NCBI GenBank assembly: GCA_018873245.2
Contig: JAEMBT020000001.1
Span: 19,284,220-19,348,219, forward strand
Length of the DNA: 64,000 nt
Origin: Archegozetes longisetosus
Taxonomy: Eukaryota; Arthropoda; Arachnida; Sarcoptiformes; Trhypochthoniidae
Direction: 5' to 3'
The notes beneath the pieces were generated by a model. That model ran no database searches. It was not told where the DNA came from and saw nothing but the letters and a program-made list of their open reading frames with translations. Made by a program: the position numbers and the translations under genes. Below, one piece after another: positions 11,101-21,900 of this stretch; the stretch's first letter is position 1; every line of letters begins with the position of its first letter.

Positions 11101-12205
11101 TTTATATAAATGCCTCATTTAAGATAGACGCTGGATAAACACCGTCTAAATTTGAGTTGGAACTGTTATCAATGACAAACTTGAGTCTTCGAAAATAGCT
11201 ATACACAGTAGTTTCGACATAACTTCACTTAGAAACTCAATAAGTAATCTTGTTTAGGATCGTTAGGTTTCGGGACAAACGATCACATTTGAGAAAATCG
11301 CTACTTTTTCATAAATTGAGAGTTTCAATTTTGATCTGAAGTCTTGATTGTTTGAAAAGCATTTTACCGTTAATCTTGCGAATCTCTAGCTTAAGAGTCA
11401 GAATAGAGAGTTCCCGAAAAGTCCGAGATGTAATAATAACGTATTATGTTCTATAGCAATACCTTTGCACTTAAAGTGAGCGCGTGTTTATCCTATATTA
11501 TTTCTTTTATCTCAATTATACTTGAATGTGAGCCTGATCTACAATATAATATCGATTTGTACTAAAACTATTTAATGCTTTATAGATAGAAAGTTCATCA
11601 ATCGTCTCATGCAATGGTTTCACGAAAATTAGTTATTTAACTCGTAGTTGAACTAAGTCTGCAGAACAAATTTCAAATGTTTCCAATTGAATTAGAGCTA
11701 AAAATGAGTGAATCCCTAGAAGTGAGATGTAGACCATAATAGTAAATAACTTTCCATAAAAGTCAACATCTATTCATAGATTTTATTTTAGTACTACAAA
11801 CAATGTAATTATATTTACGATGAATAATGAGCAAAATGGTTAATTAAATTTTCTAAAACTTTAATTGAACGAAAATGAAACATAATTAACTTTGTGAAAA
11901 AGAGAAGTAATTAAGAGTTATTGAATTTCAGGTTTGATATTTGCTTAATGAAAAAGGGAAGAATGAAAGGACAAGCATTCATCACTTTACCAAATGAATC
12001 CATCGCTCAAATAGCTCTCAAACAAACCAATGGTTACTTATTAAAACAAAAACCAATTGTAGTGGTAACTATATCCTTCTTTTTCACTTCTCTACTTTTA
12101 ATTCCTCTTAAGACTAGACTAAAAGTTTTCAGTTTTTAATTTGTTTTTCTTCTTAACCAAAAATAGGTTTTCGCTCGTTCTGCGCGACCCAAACAAATGG
12201 ATTAA
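8170..12205 (+). CDS. RNPC3: U11/U12 small nuclear ribonucleoprotein 65 kDa protein
   Basis: Component of the minor (U12-type) spliceosome; its C-terminal RRM binds U12 snRNA and its N-terminal region contacts the U11-59K protein. There are five exons: 8170-8268, 8352-8521, 9763-10707, 11932-12064 and 12167-12205. All phases match and the sum is 461 aa. RRM1 spans exons 1-2 (TLIIKNISPKLSY, then NYSFALFANEFESREAMTRM and VEFA). Exon 3 holds the conserved PRFYTQVLHLMNKMNLPPPF block, an acidic and lysine-rich linker, and the RNP2 of RRM2 (IRLYIKNIAK). Exon 4 holds RNP1 (GRMKGQAFITLPNE). Exon 5 ends FARSARPKQMD, nearly identical to human FARSARPKQ. Intron 2 (8522-9762) contains a complete unrelated gene. 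The last intron contains a U12-type splice-site motif. Confidence 0.93.
8705..9619 (+). CDS. MSP-domain-like tail-anchored protein nested in RNPC3 intron 2
   Basis: A single-exon frame of 304 aa. The first ATG is at 8705, and an in-frame stop lies just upstream (8681). The N-terminal 110 residues resemble the major sperm protein fold of VAP and MOSPD proteins: LYLKFNEKIREHKIKVKNRG, then VLTADFIEKVLVPN and EEITIKLIG. A polar middle region follows. A strong hydrophobic segment near the C-terminus (WILPLTLTIFIISLILLLFA region) and a short basic-then-polar tail follow. Family members sit on the ER membrane and bind FFAT-motif partners. Splicing RNPC3 exon 2 to the AG just before this ATG gives a different frame with an early stop, so it is not an RNPC3 exon. 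Assignment to the MSP family is moderate, since it rests on pattern resemblance. Confidence 0.6.
   Translation: MIDIEVSDLYLKFNEKIREHKIKVKNRGQDIVVLNLRANRGLNKAQVLTADFIEKVLVPNKVEEITIKLIGNHSGSNDPIYMILRGIGKEKRVIKINWEFSEDECDSEFGNYLSHINGSPFEVSAFDSKEPDAKYRREPVKSTVYPQLRFDDNIEATLSKSYLQSESSDQVSDDRLKPTSSSVYPNSVGEQNDNKLKSDVNLYRSEELVHYECNDEVIGKKLLIRFDEPLIKVNGYQSVQKQNQKILIHQWILPLTLTIFIISLILLLFALYCVLVLGRKKITVQQQSCPSGTFSDFITVSEIK
10932..11427. mobile_element. Possible terminal-inverted-repeat element in RNPC3 intron 3
   Basis: A 13-bp perfect inverted repeat (TCGGACTTTTCGG at 10934-10946 and its complement at 11414-11426) extends to about 17 bp with one mismatch. The interior is richer in G+C than the flanks. 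No coding capacity and no clear target duplication, so a MITE is only one explanation. Confidence 0.35.
12071..12078 (+). promoter_or_regulatory. U12-type 5' splice-site octamer in last RNPC3 intron
   Basis: ATATCCTT, the consensus 5' splice site of U12-type AT-AC introns, lies six bases after the GT that I use as donor. A branch-site-like TTCTTAAC (12150-12157) sits about 10 nt before the 3' splice site, which is the spacing typical of U12 introns. It may be an alternative U12-type donor, or a U11-binding regulatory element like the USSE elements known in the U11-48K and 65K genes. Confidence 0.45.
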
Positions 12206-14256
12206 GACATGGGTAGTAATTTTTCTTAAGAATGGCATCTGATTGTGCTATCAAATTGTTGGTAAAGATTACTATTTGTCATGAAATGCAATTCTACACA
12301 AGTGACTGCATTTGACTAAATAGGGAAAAGTTGTTCCGGCTTTCACTCAAGAGACACATAAAATATCAGAATATTATTCAAATGTAAGCTTCATTTCTCA
12401 TGAATGCTGTGTGTATCCAAAACTTGAAATTTATTTTTCTTCACGAATAGATTATTTTTTTGGAAGATTTGAAGAGAAAACATGGATATTTTATGTTAAG
12501 AATCGAGCTTTCAATAAGAAATAGTTAAAGAAAATACTTTCATCAGACTCGTTAGTATTAAGTATTTTTATTTTTTATTTTTCCACTTGAACGGAAATGA
12601 AAGATCTCATAGAATTATTTATTAGTATAGTATTTAAGGGAATCAACGTTTCACTCTTGTTACTGATTGTTTAGTATTAAGTTAGTTTTAAACGAATAAA
12701 GAAGAGTTTTTTATTCATTCAAATTCTTTGAAATATCACACAAAAGCTTAACAGAGAAGAATTTAAAATTTGAAAGAAGTCATAAAATATGGCTATATAA
12801 TGAAAAATTGATATCTAATTTGAAATTCTAGTTTACTGAATAAGCGTTAGCATAAAATAGTTGAAAAAGATTGAAATGTGCCAAAAATGTGATGCACTCT
12901 TTCTGTCAAAGTTGTAATCCGTTTATTTGATACCTAACTATCAGCTTATTTTATATGTTAATTGCAGATAAAACTTTCTATTTAAATGAATAAAGCATGA
13001 ACAGAATGAGTCAGTCGTATTTACATTTACATATCATTTAATATTGTTTGAATTTATTCCTAGTTTGTTAGCCGTAAGTATAGCCCCAGAAATTGTCAAA
13101 AGCTTTCTGAATAAAATCATGTTCACAAATATGAAGCTTGTGAATAGAGTTGAAATATTCCTAAATAAATACTCGTTCGCACAACCATCATCAATTATTG
13201 TTCGAAAGAACATACAACATGTGAAAAATTTGAAAATCAAAATTTTGTAAGTAAGTTATCTTTATTGAGTCTTCTGTCAACTAGTTCTGGTTTATTGATT
13301 TTGATTTGCTAGCTCCAAGCGAAAAGAATACATCATGAAGAATAATCTTGATTTACACAAAATATGGAAAGGTTTAGATTGAATTTTAAGGAATTATGCA
13401 AATAGTAATTTTGAAGGTTTTGTGAAGAGAGTACTTTGAGATAGTTGTTACGGTCTCCTACATATACTCTGGTTTTTGATAGCAAGCTTTGAGATAATCG
13501 ATTTTTCTAACAGGAAAGCCAACACAATCTACAAGTTGTAGACAATTATTTATTCTTTTTTATCAGAAAGTATATTAGATTTAAGAGTTTGAGTAAACAA
13601 GAAAAACTTCTTAATCAAAAACTAATTGCAGGATGTTTAAAGGGGCTCGAGTAGAAGCCATTGAAGTTTCTTTATTAAAATTGAGGAGTACCTAACTCTA
13701 CAGCATTAGTTTGAACTACAAAATAATAAAAAATTCTTATCCTTACAATTAGTTGACATTGATAACAAAATAAATGCATAACTGGAAACTTAGTCAATAT
13801 AAGTTGTTTAGCGTAAAAGCATAATTGAAGTGCATTAGTTGGAACTGAACAATTTGTATAAGAAAGACTTGATTACTTTATTGAACAAATGTCTCTTTCT
13901 TTTAATAGAGAATGCATTAAAGAGTTGTTATTTGTTAGAATAAAAAGCGTCATAGAAGTGAATAAAACTGCCATACAATTGAACATAAAATGACACATTT
14001 GAGTTGCAACAGTCAATACGATTAATGAACATATACTCATAAACTATAAGTATTCGTTGTGCTTTTCATATATTGTTGCTTTATTTGATATATTGTGTTT
14101 TCCTTTAAGAAGCAGAAAATAACTTTATTTTCAGTTAGTTTTATTTCTGGTCTTTCGGAACGTGAGAAACTTTAATTTGCTGTTGATTTTTGGGATTGTC
14201 TAAGCTCGAAATGCGTAAATGTATGAACAGCTGTAAATAGCATTGATGCTTTACAA

Positions 14257-14324
14257 CAGTGGTTTTCAAACAGCCTTTTACTACCCACTAGTGGGCCGCT
14301 ACGCAAAGAGGTTTGAAAACACTG
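14257..14324. mobile_element. 68-bp hAT-type micro-element
   Basis: The ends are CAGTGGTTTTCAAAC and the complement of CAGTGTTTTCAAAC, which is the terminal repeat style of Charlie-like hAT elements. Flanking 8-mers CTTTACAA and CTCTCCAA match at six of eight positions, as expected for an aged hAT target duplication. The centre has a perfect 12-bp palindrome CCCACTAGTGGG (14284-14295). No coding capacity. Confidence 0.65.
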
Positions 14325-15966
14325 CTCTCCAAAATTAATTACGTTGCTATTAACCTATTCAATGAAAAGCTTCTGTTTGTTATAATTTTTTTCTTATTCC
14401 TAAAGATCTAATATTCTTGACTTGAAATGAACACTTGATTCCCTTTGGAACCCTTTCAAGTAAATTAAAAACACTTTAATAAGCATTTCAATTGTTCCTA
14501 TGTGTTGAAGAGAGTACTCTGTGAACATTCTGAACAAATATGCTGATAAGTAAAATCAAAGTGGGCACTTATTCTTTTAGGAAGCGGATGTTTCATCCAA
14601 AAACGCTAATGTGTTATCTGTTGAAATAAGCAGGTCTTACGGGGTGCGGCATCCTTTTTGCTCTTTTCACTTTCATTATTGTTATTAGTTTTATTGCAAG
14701 TTATTATTATGATATTCTTTAGTCTCCATGCCTTCCATGCCTTTTAATGTAACTAATTTTCTGCAGAATATTCTATGGACTGACGAATATAGATCTTAAT
14801 GCAATTGGAGCAAATATTATTTGATGAAACAATTTAATTGGTTTTTTCTCGTGCACATAACGGTTCGGGTCAAAATATTAATAACTTTTAACCTAAATCT
14901 CATTCTTGTGACTTATGGCGTTTGATTTGAACTTAAATTTAATTATATATTTCATCTCATAAGTAATAATATTCTGTGTTATGTAAAAGGTTTATTTGTT
15001 TGAATATATATTTATTCATATATATATCGAATCTCAAATAATCGATTAATTTATAACAAAAGGTTCATCTAAGGAACATATCTATGTCTTCAGGTCATAA
15101 TAGTATTAAGTTTTCTCATAAATTAGTTGGAAATTAGATCATTTGTTTGAAATAGTTGGACAGTCAAGAAATAGCATCTCTATTTGAAGAGCAAATTCTC
15201 ATATGTAAGATGTTTTTCGTTAGGAGACATTCAATATTACGTAAACAAGTATTTTTCAATATACATCTCCAATGCAAATTTTCGTTTTGCTCATCAAGTG
15301 GGCAGATGTTTATCCTCTCAATCATTTTAGTTACTCTTCATCAGTCAAATCTTAGTGAAACAAGGTTACCTTGTATAAGACTTGAGCATTTGCTCGTCAG
15401 CTTTGATATCTGAATGCATTAAGTTTGTTACATTAGAAGTCTTATCACATAATGTTGCTACCAAACTTGTGTTAATCACAGTATTGATTCTTCTAAGAAA
15501 TGTATTAGGCACTGCTTTCGTCACGAGTTAGTCGTGGTTACACTACCAGAAAATAGTAAAAATACTAATTCTTAGGACTAAAGCTTTGTTTCAGTTGGCA
15601 GATGATAAATCAAATATATTTTCTTCTTTCACTCTGTTGTTTAATCGATCCTAATGAGTCGTTATTTAGAGAAATCATAATTAGCATTAATGAGTATTTG
15701 CGAGTAAGTTTTGTTAGTTTAGAGAAAATCTTTGTCTGTAGTTCTGCACAATTCGATTGTTTTGCCTAAGGCTTGTTATACCTGACTAGAGGCAAGGCTT
15801 CATTAGTCAATTCGAAAAAACATCTTCAATTCTTCAGTAGCAACTGGAGTCATAAGAGTTCATTTTGTCAGTCTCTAAAAATATTGTCAAATTACATAAC
15901 AAATATTGTAATTTTTCGTGAAAAACGATCTTTTTATTAGTTTTATTTCAATCTTTTAGTACTGGA

Positions 15967-15981
15967 TTAGGTTAGGTTAGG
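15967..15981 (+). repeat. (TTAGG)3
   Basis: Three perfect TTAGG units, the arthropod telomere repeat. Too short to be more than an interstitial trace. Confidence 0.6.
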
Positions 15982-17033
15982 TAACTTTTTTACAACTCGA
16001 TGCAGTTTCTCTTTTAAAACTGAAACTTTTTTGTAAAATTTGCTTTTGTTAGCATTGAAAACATTGTTGTATGGCTTACACGCACAATGAGAACACATTT
16101 TAGTTTCTTTAGAATCTGATTTGAATTGGACTTTGATTTATCTTTCATTCAATATATTGTGATTTGTGTTGACTTTGACAGTGTTGCTCAACGCTTTAGG
16201 GTACATATTTTCTTATTTGTTTAAGGCTTTCATACAGTATTCAATTATAGTTTAGTCTTGTAGTTTCAGAGTTAAGATTAAATTCATATCTTTTATTCGA
16301 TCGGAATGTGAGGAAATGGAGTAATAAAAAAGCCATTCCATAAAATAAAGATCCATATTGTAGTTGCAAATAAGATGACTTATTTTTTGTTTTTAGTGAG
16401 TCAAAACATTTTTAGTATTCATCAAACACCTAAAGATACGTCAAATTAGCTCAAAGTTGTTTCATTCCTGTCTGATAGTTATATACTTTTAAGTTTTGTT
16501 AAATTTTGTCAAAGAAAATATTTTCTTTCAATTGTTAAGTTGATCAAAAAAGTGAAATATCTAGTTATTGTGTTGAGCTAAACAATTATCAGAATCTAAT
16601 AGAAAAGTTGTATGTTTAACTTATTGCATAAATACTGAGACCTTCAAAGAAATATTGAAGATTTACAATTTGAAGTAATAACATTAAAGATGAAAACTAT
16701 ATATTGTACGAAGTTATAACATTTGATGACACATTTATGACACTTTATAACGATTTTCAGTGCAATATTTTGTAGTATTATTTATTTAGTTTGAATCATC
16801 TTTTCAGTTATATAAATATAGTGCCATTTGTGAAAGGAACAAGTAGTCTTATAAATGCTTTTCTAACAAATTTCAACATTATAAATTTTAATATTTTCAT
16901 TTTATGTATATCTTCAAGCCGTAACTTCAATTTGAAGTCACTTTTTCAAATAAGCAATAACATTGCAGAATCATGTGCTTACATTTTTCAACTTCCAAAT
17001 ATTTGATATCATCTTAAATATGTACAGATGTGG

Positions 17034-17055
17034 TATATATATATATATATATATA
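17034..17055. repeat. (AT)n microsatellite
   Basis: About 22 bp of alternating TA. Low-complexity repeat with no other feature. Confidence 0.8.
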
Positions 17056-17529
17056 CTGTTGAGTACTGTTCAGTTATTTTTTTTGTTATATATAATTCAA
17101 AGCTCGTATAGATCTATGAATATTAAATGCGGGTTTTATCAATATATTTCTTGCTGGAAAACAAGTTCATATAAAATTATTGATTGAACTTTTCAGAATT
17201 GACATGAATCGAAATAAGTTGTTGTAATTAAGATAAACAATGAAGAATGTTGACATGACTTGAAAAGATTGATTGATCTGAGTTGATTATTCGAGTAATC
17301 TTATAACCGATAATATACTGTTGATCAGTAGAGTATATTAAATGATTTGTTGTGTGGATAGATACGAGTGCTCTTCAAGTTTCATGGTTTTTGATCAGTC
17401 GAGAACTCAATTGCCATATATAAAGGAATCAATGTGGCAGTTTCTTTAGATCATCTCATTTTGTTCACTGACCAAAAACTGATTCAACTATAAAAATAGT
17501 CACAATTTAATGAAACCATTAATGAGGAG

Positions 17530-18142
17530 CACAGCCGTAGCCAGCGGGGGGCTAGGGGGCTATAGCCCCCCAAAGGTTTTTCAAAATTTAAGTTAAATCA
17601 AAGGTTTGATAATAAATTAACAGATATTTTAATGGGAGTTAGCGCTTGCTATCCAATATCCAAGCATTTCATGAACTTTGAAATTATGAAGCCTTTTGCT
17701 ACTCATTATTGTTTGAATCTAGAAAATTTAAAGTCAAATTCTGAAACTCCAAAATTATTATTCTATGAATGCGAACATACTTTTAATGTCTATGAAAAAT
17801 TAACTGATTATTTAAACTCTATGCCAGATTTATTAAAGTATTTTAAGATATCATTAACTATAGAATGTGTTGGTGTTTCGTGTGAAAAGAGTTTTTCAAC
17901 ATTAAGAAGAATTAAAACTTATTTGAGAATTTCGATGTCTAATGACAGATTAAACGGTTTGGCTCTTATTTCGATTGAAAGAGAAATTGCATTATCTATT
18001 AATCTAGATAATTTTGCCATTGGATTTGGTAAAAATCATTGTAACAGAAAAATTGTATTGTATTAAATTTTGATTAAATAAAGCTTAACTGACAATTTTC
18101 AGACATTTAGCCCCCAGACCAAAAAAGCTGGCTACGGCAGTG
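17530..18142 (+). mobile_element. Internally deleted hAT transposon with perfect TSD
   Basis: A 613-bp element. Its terminal inverted repeats are 16 bp (CACAGCCGTAGCCAGC at the left; CACTGCCGTAGCCAGC as the complement of the right), with one mismatch. It is flanked on both sides by an identical 8-bp duplication ATGAGGAG (17522-17529 and 18143-18150), diagnostic of hAT insertion. GC-rich runs (GGGGGCTAG type) follow the left end. Only the C-terminal part of the transposase remains inside, so the copy is non-autonomous. Confidence 0.92.
17632..18066 (+). pseudogene. hAT transposase, C-terminal dimerisation fragment
   Basis: An open frame of 144 aa with its own ATG and stop. It carries the hAT C-terminal dimerisation signature: SCEKSFSTLRRIKTYLR followed by MSNDRLNGLALISIERE, matching the family pattern of ERSFS, KTYLR and RLxxLALLSI. 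The DNA-binding BED finger and the catalytic DDE core that precede this domain in complete hAT proteins (usually 500-700 aa) are missing. The frame has no internal stop, so the deletion is recent or the fragment is under constraint. Similar sequences in animals are often annotated as ZMYM1-like or zinc-finger MYM proteins. It cannot transpose on its own. Confidence 0.88.
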
Positions 18143-18970
18143 ATGAGGAGTAAGCGAAAAATAAATTTTCTCTAATCTGATCGTTTGACAATTACTTCAA
18201 TTGTTATGAGTATTTAAGTACACGATAAGAGCATTAATTTTGAAAATTTTTGAAAATAATTAAGAAGCTTAAAGCAGTGATGTGCATTTGAGTGTAATTT
18301 TGGTCTATTTAAATAAGCTAATGATACTTTTAACCAAATAGATGTTATAAAATACAAAATTATTTTTTCTAAAGCTTTTAAAATATAGTTTCTCGAAACA
18401 CTGTCCTAAACTGAAAGCGTCCACTAGAATTGATATACAATTCCTAAGTTCATCTATTAATAATCTGTTTGTCACGTAATCCAATTGTTGGTATAAAAGT
18501 TTTGATTCTCATATTCAATTGAAGCAGTTCTATATTTTCACTTCGAAATAATTGAAGCCTTAATTAAAATGGGTTGTGTTAACTGAAAATGTGATTACTC
18601 AAATATTAGATTTAATTGAAATTTGACGTCTTGGTGAGCATAGCATAGAGCGATCGAATAAAGCGCACAATTATGAACTCTCATTTTATAGTATTATTTG
18701 ATATTTCTAGAGAAACATCTACTTAATGAGAGAACGACACGAAAGAAGAGTTTCTTAAACTAATATATTCTAATTATTATTTCTCTTAAATATGCAATTA
18801 CATCACTTTAATAAGGGATTATACTCAAGTATTATAAATGAACATTATATAATTGCTTCATATTTAGTGAGATGATTCCATGAACGTGTATTATTTTAGA
18901 AATAATCTTAATTTGATCAGTTATAGCAAGTCATCTAAAGCTTATTTATCTGGTATTTTATCATTTTCTG

Positions 18971-18985
18971 GGTTAGGTTAGGTTA
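18971..18985 (+). repeat. (GGTTA)3
   Basis: A second short run of the TTAGG telomeric unit, 3 kb from the first. Confidence 0.6.
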
Positions 18986-21900
18986 ATATTGAACACATAC
19001 ATCAATTCTAGTGGCATCCAATTCTTTGTTTATATAGCATTATCCCAAAGGGGTTTCGTTTGTTAGACTTTATTCACTAAAATTAGTGAAGTGATAAAAT
19101 CAGTATTGAAACAATAATTGATTAATTAGTAGGCGATTCGTGAGAATGCATAATTATTGAGCTCTAACATAATCAACCGTATAATTCCTATGAGTTTAAT
19201 CAGAAAATACTTTATGAATAATTTATAGAATTTAATCATATAGTCTTAATCACAGAAAGGCTTTCACAGAAAGGCTCAATACAAAGTGATTCGACTAATA
19301 ATGAAAGAGGACTAGGAATGCATGCCTGGAATACCAAACAATTAATCGAAATATAAGTTGGTATCTAACAGTTTGAGTTAAATGCATAGCCTTTACCGCT
19401 GAGCAAAAATATTGGTCTATCAAAAGAAATAATAACGAACAACTTAATCAATACAATAGTAATTTAATCCTTGAAAATGTTGGACAAAATTTGCTACTAT
19501 TTATTGAAAGGTCAAATGAAAGCATTTTATTCAGTAATACTTCCGTATAGTCAACTTGTTTATAGTGAATGGTCGCCATCACTATATAGAGGTATTTCTC
19601 TATTCTAAAATGTTTTACCAACTGAAACATTTTATAAATAGTTGACTAACCAAAAGCTTTTGGTCAATTGAAACAAATATTGAGAGTCTATTTAGAAGAC
19701 GGGGAAAAGCTGTTACTAATCATTAGACCATATCACTTGCATTAGTGAAAATACGCGGTATGTTCAACTCAAAACATGGTTTCTAATAGATAAGTATAGC
19801 AGATACTGAGCTTCTCATCATCAACTGGAATAGAAACAAATATTTGAATGTATTCTATAAATAATAAATAGGAATGGATTGATTGAACTGTAACGCTATT
19901 TATTTAGTCTCACTAATAGCTCACAGAACATATAATAAACTATGAGTAGAAAAGTTAATCAATTTGTAGATAATCTAACATTACGTTGAATTTGATGTGA
20001 CTCGTGAGAGAAAGAGCAGCTTTATATTGGTTTCTCTTTATCTACAAACCGATCTGGTTTTATATTAGTTTCTGTTTTTTCATTACCTGATTATATGGAC
20101 TGAACACTCAAAAATCCAATTAAAACTTCAAATGTGCTTCACTTTATTTGAGATATGTTTGCATCACACATATCTAACTTCAGGCATAATATTATTATTT
20201 GACTTGTGTAAAAGTCAGGCAATACAATGACCAATCATGATAATAAGTGCAATACAAAATGTAATATTCCTTAAATCTATGCAGTCATTTGCAATATTAT
20301 GAATTTAATTTTTGCATATTTCAACTAAACATTTTATTTTCCATTAAACTGCAGATCACAACATTAGTAAAGGATCATTATACTGCATTTTCACTCATCA
20401 TTCTTAAGGAATATTAGTAAGAATTTATTAAATTCCGAATTTCAAAAATGAAAAGTGTATCACTTTCTCACTTGCGCTTTACACATAATCTTCAAGTAAA
20501 GACTTAAAGCCTCCATTAAACACAAAAGATTTAATTAAGACTTAATTTGCTCATTCAACAAATTAACGAGTCTTAGTCTCAACAATGAGTTACTTTTATT
20601 TAATTGAAATTTGATTTCTTATTAAATTCTGTCAATTCTGATTGTTATAGTAGAACTTTTCTTAATTCATTTGGTAGAACTTTCTTGTTTTCAGTCAAAT
20701 CGTGTGATAATATTGCATAGTATATAAGTTTTACATTTTTGCTGTATTGAATCAATTTTGATAATGTATTCAGATAAATGCATATAATGTTCATAAGAGA
20801 TTTGAATCTACCTTAACAAAGTATCACAAGTTTTGGTGAGGTTTTATTGCAATATATAGTTAAATAGGTTAGTAAAGCTTATTTAGAATGTATTTTTATA
20901 ACGTTTCTAATGTATTTTTCTATAATATTAAAATGCTGTTAGATGCAAGTTTTGAGTAAGCTTTAACTCGTTCACGCTTATTAAATGAAATGCTACTCTG
21001 ACTCTTGAGTATGCAAATCCTATTTATAAATGGAAAAGTTCTATCATGTGAAAATCTTTTCAAAGTTTTATGTCATGAATATGAAATCTCGAGGTAATAT
21101 TCCTTCAATATATGCAATTATTCGGATTTAATTTGAATCATTTAATGAGTAATTATAATTTTAAAAACTTTTAGCATTAGAAAGTATTTTACATATTGAT
21201 GTCCAAATTAAATATTAAAAGAGTAATAACTGACAAAACAATCAGTTTCTTTTAACTAACTTTACCAACATAAATTCAGGTACTGCTCAATGGAAACTAC
21301 AAAAATATTGAAATTTTTGCCATCATTTTCATAGCTTGAATTTTGAAAAATTTGGAAAATAGAATTGGAGAAGGAGTATGACAGAAATTGATGTAATATT
21401 TTTAAATAGAAGCCGATAGAAAATGAGCCTTCAATGTTTTACGCGCTGGATCAAAATTTCAAATATTTTTAAAGAACAAAATATTATCATATAAATACAG
21501 TTACACCTCTGTAACCTGAACCTATAGTTAAATCATTTTTAGAAAATAATAAAAATAAGCCGTCACTCTCTACGGATTCATTTAGTCTCTTTTTGAAAAC
21601 GATTCAGCTACATATTCAAGTCGGACAGATTTTACTGTATTTAAACTTTGTAAGCACCACAAGAGCTGGCAAAAATACTTAGAATTGGAGCATTTTATCT
21701 AGGGAAGAATTTACTATAGAGATAGCAAATTCACGTCAAACCTGACTTCAGTCTGAAACAAGAATTTGAAGCGCAACAGTTAAAAATCCAAAAGTACTTT
21801 GCCATGATTGAGAATTGGAATATAAAATTACTTAGAAATAATTAATGTATTTGCATAACAAATGTCCCTAGTGTATTTACGTGACGTGACGCATTCTATA

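Noticed and set aside
13034-13250. Overlapping 68-codon frames on both strands
   Set aside because: They are near-complements of each other with no family motif, splice context or composition shift. Chance frames in AT-rich DNA.
21497-21512. Short palindrome GTTACA...TGTAAC
   Set aside because: Six-base stem only. No target duplication or wider inverted repeat.
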